Shown here in pieces: positions 13,226 through 15,987 of a stretch of DNA of 15,987 bases; the stretch's first letter is position 1; each line of letters starts with the position of its first letter. Source of the stretch: Clostridiales bacterium (GTDB lineage Bacteria > Bacillota > Clostridia > Christensenellales > QALW01); contig JAHAAN010000032.1 in NCBI GenBank assembly GCA_018376855.1, positions 1 through 15,987 of the forward strand, read 5' to 3'. Position numbers and translations under genes: made by a program. The notes beneath the pieces were generated by a model, which was not told where the DNA came from, made no database searches, and saw nothing but the letters and a program-made list of their open reading frames with translations.

Positions 13226-13475
13226 GCTCCTGCGCTCCTATAATTTCATACATTCCCTGTGCATCGGTCTTTAAAACATGCTCATCCAATGCCCGCACAC
13301 GGTAAACGACTGTTTTCGCCCCAAAACGAATGGCTATCTCATCACCGATCTTAAGCTCTGCACCTGCCTTGGCCGTGCGCCCATTGACGCTGACACGCCC
13401 TGCATCACAAGCTTCATTGGCCACCGTACGGCGTTTGATGATCCTGGAAACCTTTAAATATTTATCTAAACGCAT
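13209..13475 (-). CDS. rqcP: S4-domain protein RqcP (YabO), ribosome quality control factor
   Basis: Small RNA-binding protein of 88 residues, almost entirely an S4 domain: MRLDKYLKVSRIIKRRTVAN at the start, then GRVSVNGRTAKAG. RqcP of Bacillus stabilises the P-site tRNA on obstructed 50S subunits while RqcH adds alanine tails to stalled peptides. Related Hsp15 proteins are longer, and the size and DKYLKVSRIIKRR pattern favour RqcP. The ATG at 13475 has AAAGGGG about 7 bases upstream. It is the first gene of the minus-strand unit and its end overlaps ispDF by 17 bases, so the two are translationally linked. Confidence 0.9.
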   Translation of the reverse strand: MRLDKYLKVSRIIKRRTVANEACDAGRVSVNGRTAKAGAELKIGDEIAIRFGAKTVVYRVRALDEHVLKTDAQGMYEIIGAQEHEEKL

Positions 13476-13510
13476 ATGCGTTCCCCTTTCGGCGTTTTAA
13501 TATAAGAAAT

Positions 13511-13519
13511 ATTATAGCA
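13511..13519 (-). promoter_or_regulatory. Extended -10 promoter of the rqcP-ispDF unit
   Basis: TGCTATAAT is read on the minus strand, 36 bases before the rqcP ATG. The -35 region is poor (TTTTAA-like), which an extended -10 can compensate for. Confidence 0.55.
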
Positions 13520-13546
13520 TATAACGCAATAAATTAAAAGAATTAA

Positions 13547-13581
13547 TTGTATTGAGCAAGCCTTTCATGGTATAATACCAT
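13547..13581 (+). promoter_or_regulatory. Promoter of histidine phosphatase gene with palindrome on the -10 box
   Basis: TTGTAT (13547-13552), 18 bases, TATAAT (13571-13576). The -10 box is the centre of the perfect 15-base palindrome ATGGTATAATACCAT (13567-13581), a likely operator position. The gene starts at 13605 with GGGAGG 7 bases before it. Confidence 0.5.
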
Positions 13582-13604
13582 ATCTTTTATAGGGAGGAAA
13601 ACAT

Positions 13605-14168
13605 ATGACGGAAGTTTATCTGCTGCGCCACGCGCAGCCCGCAAGCGGAGACTATGACGATAAAGACCGCCCTCTTTCCGAAAAAGGACTCAGCGATCTG
13701 CCAAAGGTAACTGCTTATTTCGCTGAGCGCCATGTGGACGTTGTCTATTCCAGCCCGTTTGCCCGCGCTTTAAAGACAATCGAGCCCTTTGCCCAAGCCT
13801 ACGGCTATCCGATTCACATTATAGAGGATTTCCACGAAGTACAGATCGGAACGGATTACAGCATGGATTTCGTGGAGCTGATCCACCAGCTGTGGTGCAA
13901 CCCCGACATGCATTTAAGCGACGGCGAAAGTTACGGAAACGTGCAGCGCCGCACAATCGCTGCGCTCAAGCCTTTGCTGGATAAGCACAAAGACCAAACC
14001 ATTGTAATCGCTATGCACAGTACGGCCATGAGCAGAATGGTCAATTATTATAACCCCGATTTCGGCTGGGAAGATTACCTGCATCTTCTCCAATTCACGC
14101 CTTATGTGGCTAAGCTTTGCTTTGACGGGCAGCGCTGCACAGACATTACCTTTCACGATTTTAACTGA
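13605..14168 (+). CDS. Histidine phosphatase family protein (phosphoglycerate mutase-like)
   Basis: Cytoplasmic phosphatase of 187 residues. The phospho-accepting motif is LLRHAQP (Arg8, His9), followed by conserved Arg54 in SSPFARALKT, an acidic EVQIG near 78-82, and the second catalytic His138 in IAMHSTAM. This is the branch-2-like histidine phosphatase core that includes cofactor-dependent phosphoglycerate mutases, CobC and broad phosphatases. Substrate specificity cannot be assigned. It is a single-gene unit with its own promoter, divergent from rqcP. Its last 16 bases overlap the end of the convergent AraC gene, and no terminator separates them. Confidence 0.9.
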   Translation: MTEVYLLRHAQPASGDYDDKDRPLSEKGLSDLPKVTAYFAERHVDVVYSSPFARALKTIEPFAQAYGYPIHIIEDFHEVQIGTDYSMDFVELIHQLWCNPDMHLSDGESYGNVQRRTIAALKPLLDKHKDQTIVIAMHSTAMSRMVNYYNPDFGWEDYLHLLQFTPYVAKLCFDGQRCTDITFHDFN

Positions 14169-15040
14169 TTTTCCTTTTGCAGCATCTTGCGCAGATGCGC
14201 CGCATCATAAAACCCGCACTCATGCGCCGCTTCCGTAAAGCTCACCCCGGATTCGGCCATGAGTTTTTTTGCCATGCGAACCCGCAGCTGCAAAACATAC
14301 TGATGCGGCGCAACCCCGCAGCTTTCCTGAAAATTCCTGACAAACGAGGCGCGCGACATATGACACAGCGCCGCCAGCTCTTCCACCGTGATCCGGCGGT
14401 CATAATTAACATGAATATAGTTCAAGCACTGCATGATTCCAAACCCGGAACGAAGCCCGTTCTGCTCCCCCTCAAACGCATAGTGCTCCGCCAAAAAACA
14501 AAGCTGCATCAAAAGGTTCTGCGCGGCTGCATTAATCAGTACCTGTTTATATTCGCACTCGCTTTCCTCATAAATCCGTATATAGTCGATTTGACGCTGA
14601 AGCTCCCTGATCTGCCTGTCGGAAAGATTTAAAAACAGCGATTTACGGCAGGTTCCCCGCAGATACGGCTCCACCTCGAACAGCGACGCATATCCGCTGT
14701 ACTTTTCCAGCGCCCGCATATGCCGCTGAATAAAAGAAGCATGGATCAGCATATGATAGACATGCAAGCTCTCCAAATTATAATAGCCATGCTGCACATT
14801 GGGCGGGATCACGAACACATCACCCACTTTGATCTCAAAGCGGTTCTTTCCGATATAATGGCCGCCGCGACCGTTCATCACAACATTCAGCTCCCAAAAA
14901 TCATGCGTATGCATGCCTATATGGTAGTTTATATGCATAAAGGACTGAATCAGATTCTGCCTTTCGGGCTGAAACGCATCTGCATCATACCAATGATTTT
15001 TTCCTTTTTCTTTTTCTAAAAATTCAGGCAGCATTTTCAT
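14153..15040 (-). CDS. AraC-family regulator with N-terminal cupin domain
   Basis: Transcription regulator of 295 residues. Residues of about 40-110 form a cupin sensor (HTHDFWELNVVMNGRG, then VGDVFVIPPNVQHGY). The C-terminal 100 residues carry the double helix-turn-helix (ITVEELAALCHMSRASFVRN, then FTEAAHECGFYDAAHLRKML). Such proteins usually sense a sugar or metabolite and activate a neighbouring operon. The start is uncertain: GTG 15043, ATG 15040 and ATG 15034 follow one another with only a weak GAG upstream. The gene is divergent from the glycyl radical enzyme at 15161, which is the likely target. Confidence 0.92.
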   Translation of the reverse strand: MKMLPEFLEKEKGKNHWYDADAFQPERQNLIQSFMHINYHIGMHTHDFWELNVVMNGRGGHYIGKNRFEIKVGDVFVIPPNVQHGYYNLESLHVYHMLIHASFIQRHMRALEKYSGYASLFEVEPYLRGTCRKSLFLNLSDRQIRELQRQIDYIRIYEESECEYKQVLINAAAQNLLMQLCFLAEHYAFEGEQNGLRSGFGIMQCLNYIHVNYDRRITVEELAALCHMSRASFVRNFQESCGVAPHQYVLQLRVRMAKKLMAESGVSFTEAAHECGFYDAAHLRKMLQKENQLKS

Positions 15041-15087
15041 CACTCACATTTTTGATACTTTTTTACTTGGATTTTTCCCATTTTTAC

Positions 15088-15093
15088 TATAAT
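15088..15093 (+). promoter_or_regulatory. Possible -10 box of the glycyl radical enzyme gene
   Basis: TATAAT is read on the plus strand with only a poor upstream element (TTGGAT, spacing 15), as expected for an activator-dependent promoter. It overlaps the regulator's own -10 box, so the two promoters would compete. Confidence 0.35.
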
Positions 15094-15119
15094 TATATCT
15101 CAAAAAAAGCTATAGTCAA
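15092..15119 (-). promoter_or_regulatory. Promoter of AraC-type regulator gene
   Basis: On the minus strand TTGACT (15114-15119), 16 bases, TATAAT (15092-15097). It is close to consensus. Confidence 0.65.
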
Positions 15120-15160
15120 GGAACAGAAGTTCAGAAACCGCATGAAAGGAAAAAATAATC

Positions 15161-15987
15161 ATGAACTATCAATTATTTATGCAAATCGACGAACCCTATG
15201 CAGCCGGATTCTTTGAACACGAAGACCGCAGCCGTTTTTTCCGGCTTGCCAACGCGCAAAAGCGTTATCTTGAAGAAGTTCCCTTAGCGCCTTATGACGG
15301 CGGAAGGCTGTACCCCTGCGGAGCAAAATACACGGGCGAGTACGCCGTAGTGCCGGAACCTTCCTATACATTTTGGGTAAATATGGAGGCGCTGCGGCAC
15401 AAAAGCAAACGTGCTGCAGCGCTCATCAGCGAGGAAACTGCATTGCTGCCGCTGATCCCAAGCCTTCACACCGTAGGCGGAAACGGCTTTACGCACGGAT
15501 TTCCCAATTACATCCGCATTGTAACGGAGGGCTTAAACAGTTATCGCCAAAGAGTGGAACAACTGCACGACGGGGATTTCAAGGACGGACTACTGGCGGT
15601 ACTAAACGGCATTGAAATCTATCGCGAAAGATGCCTGTCATTGTTAAACAGCTCCAACGCCGACGCTCGACTGATCCACGCTTTAGAGCGCGTGCCGTTC
15701 CTCCCAGCGGAAAATCTTTATGAAGCGCTTGTATGCTGGAATTTCATCTACTACATGGACGGCTGCGACGATCCGGGCGCTTTGGACATCCCGCTGTATT
15801 CCTTTTGGCACGGCGAGGATGTAACGGATATTATCGCGGAATTCTACGACCATGTAGACTGCAACAACGGATGGTCCGCCACACTGGGGCCTCAATGCAA
15901 CGAGCTTACGCTGCAATGCCTGCGGGCGATTCAGGGAAAGCGGCGCCCCTCTTTAGAGTTCCGCGTAGATCAGAACACACCGCAATG
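15161..15987 (+). CDS. Glycyl radical enzyme / pyruvate formate-lyase-like protein, N-terminal part
   Basis: The open frame runs from ATG 15161 (AAAGGA about 9 bases upstream) to the right edge, 275 residues with no stop. The region from about 195 (LYEALVCWNFIYYMDGCDD, then FYDHVDCNNGWSATLGP) leading to GKRRPSLEFRV (259-269) matches the stretch before the barrel core of PFL-like glycyl radical enzymes, where G-x-RRP-x-L-x-x-RV is typical. These oxygen-sensitive enzymes use a glycyl radical and a cysteine to cleave C-C bonds or to dehydrate or decarboxylate small molecules. The diagnostic Cys and Gly motifs lie beyond the window, so the reaction cannot be named. The N-terminal 190 residues are divergent. 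Divergence from the AraC gene suggests substrate-induced expression. Confidence 0.75.
   Translation, partial: MNYQLFMQIDEPYAAGFFEHEDRSRFFRLANAQKRYLEEVPLAPYDGGRLYPCGAKYTGEYAVVPEPSYTFWVNMEALRHKSKRAAALISEETALLPLIPSLHTVGGNGFTHGFPNYIRIVTEGLNSYRQRVEQLHDGDFKDGLLAVLNGIEIYRERCLSLLNSSNADARLIHALERVPFLPAENLYEALVCWNFIYYMDGCDDPGALDIPLYSFWHGEDVTDIIAEFYDHVDCNNGWSATLGPQCNELTLQCLRAIQGKRRPSLEFRVDQNTPQ

Noticed and set aside
1..15987. tRNA, rRNA, CRISPR array, transposase or phage genes
   Set aside because: No tRNA-like TTCGA arms with matching acceptor stems, no spaced direct repeats and no transposase or integrase motifs were found by reading both strands.

Overview
The window looks like chromosomal sequence from an anaerobic, low-to-mid GC Bacillota bacterium, probably a gut-type member of the Clostridia. 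The grounds are: Shine-Dalgarno sites of the AGGAGG type, sigma-A-like promoters, a Bacillus/Clostridium-style housekeeping block (RqcP, IspDF, RadA, YacL), an ABC-F ATPase, a degenerate Gram-positive surface-anchor tail, and the start of a glycyl radical (oxygen-sensitive) enzyme. No rRNA, tRNA, CRISPR array, insertion sequence or prophage gene was seen. Layout. 1-181 is the 3' end of an HxlR-type regulator. 182-534 has no gene, only two GC-rich hairpins. 535-2643 (minus) is an exported, surface-anchored SGNH esterase, preceded by a structured leader that contains an unannotated 30-codon ORF. 2726-3784 (minus) is a two-gene unit: a small three-helix membrane protein that is out of frame because of three tandem copies of a 7-base unit, and a coupled alpha/beta hydrolase. 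A full-length LysR regulator (3938-4891, plus) is divergent from this unit and probably controls it. 5051-5598 holds a broken second LysR gene followed by a very GC-rich inverted-repeat element.
 5599-7188 (minus) is an apolipoprotein N-acyltransferase (Lnt), divergent from an ABC-F ATPase (7483-9072, plus) in which one of the two composite ATP sites has lost all its key residues. A long bidirectional terminator (9080-9119) separates the ABC-F gene from the housekeeping block. That block reads right to left from about 13516: rqcP, ispDF (fused, with a strong internal ribosome site before the IspF part), a 13-codon mini-ORF inside a palindrome, radA, yacL and a small conserved protein (9150-9476).
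 Divergent from rqcP is a histidine phosphatase (13605-14168), whose end overlaps the end of a cupin-type AraC regulator (14153-15040, minus). The AraC gene is divergent from a PFL-like glycyl radical enzyme gene that starts at 15161 and runs off the window. How they work together: two accessory loci (LysR with esterase/membrane protein; AraC with glycyl radical enzyme) have the classic divergent regulator-target layout and flank conserved information-processing and isoprenoid genes. The items most worth a second look are the 7-base repeat frameshift, the two small leader ORFs (upstream of the SGNH esterase and radA), the one-sided ABC-F, and the internal start in ispDF.
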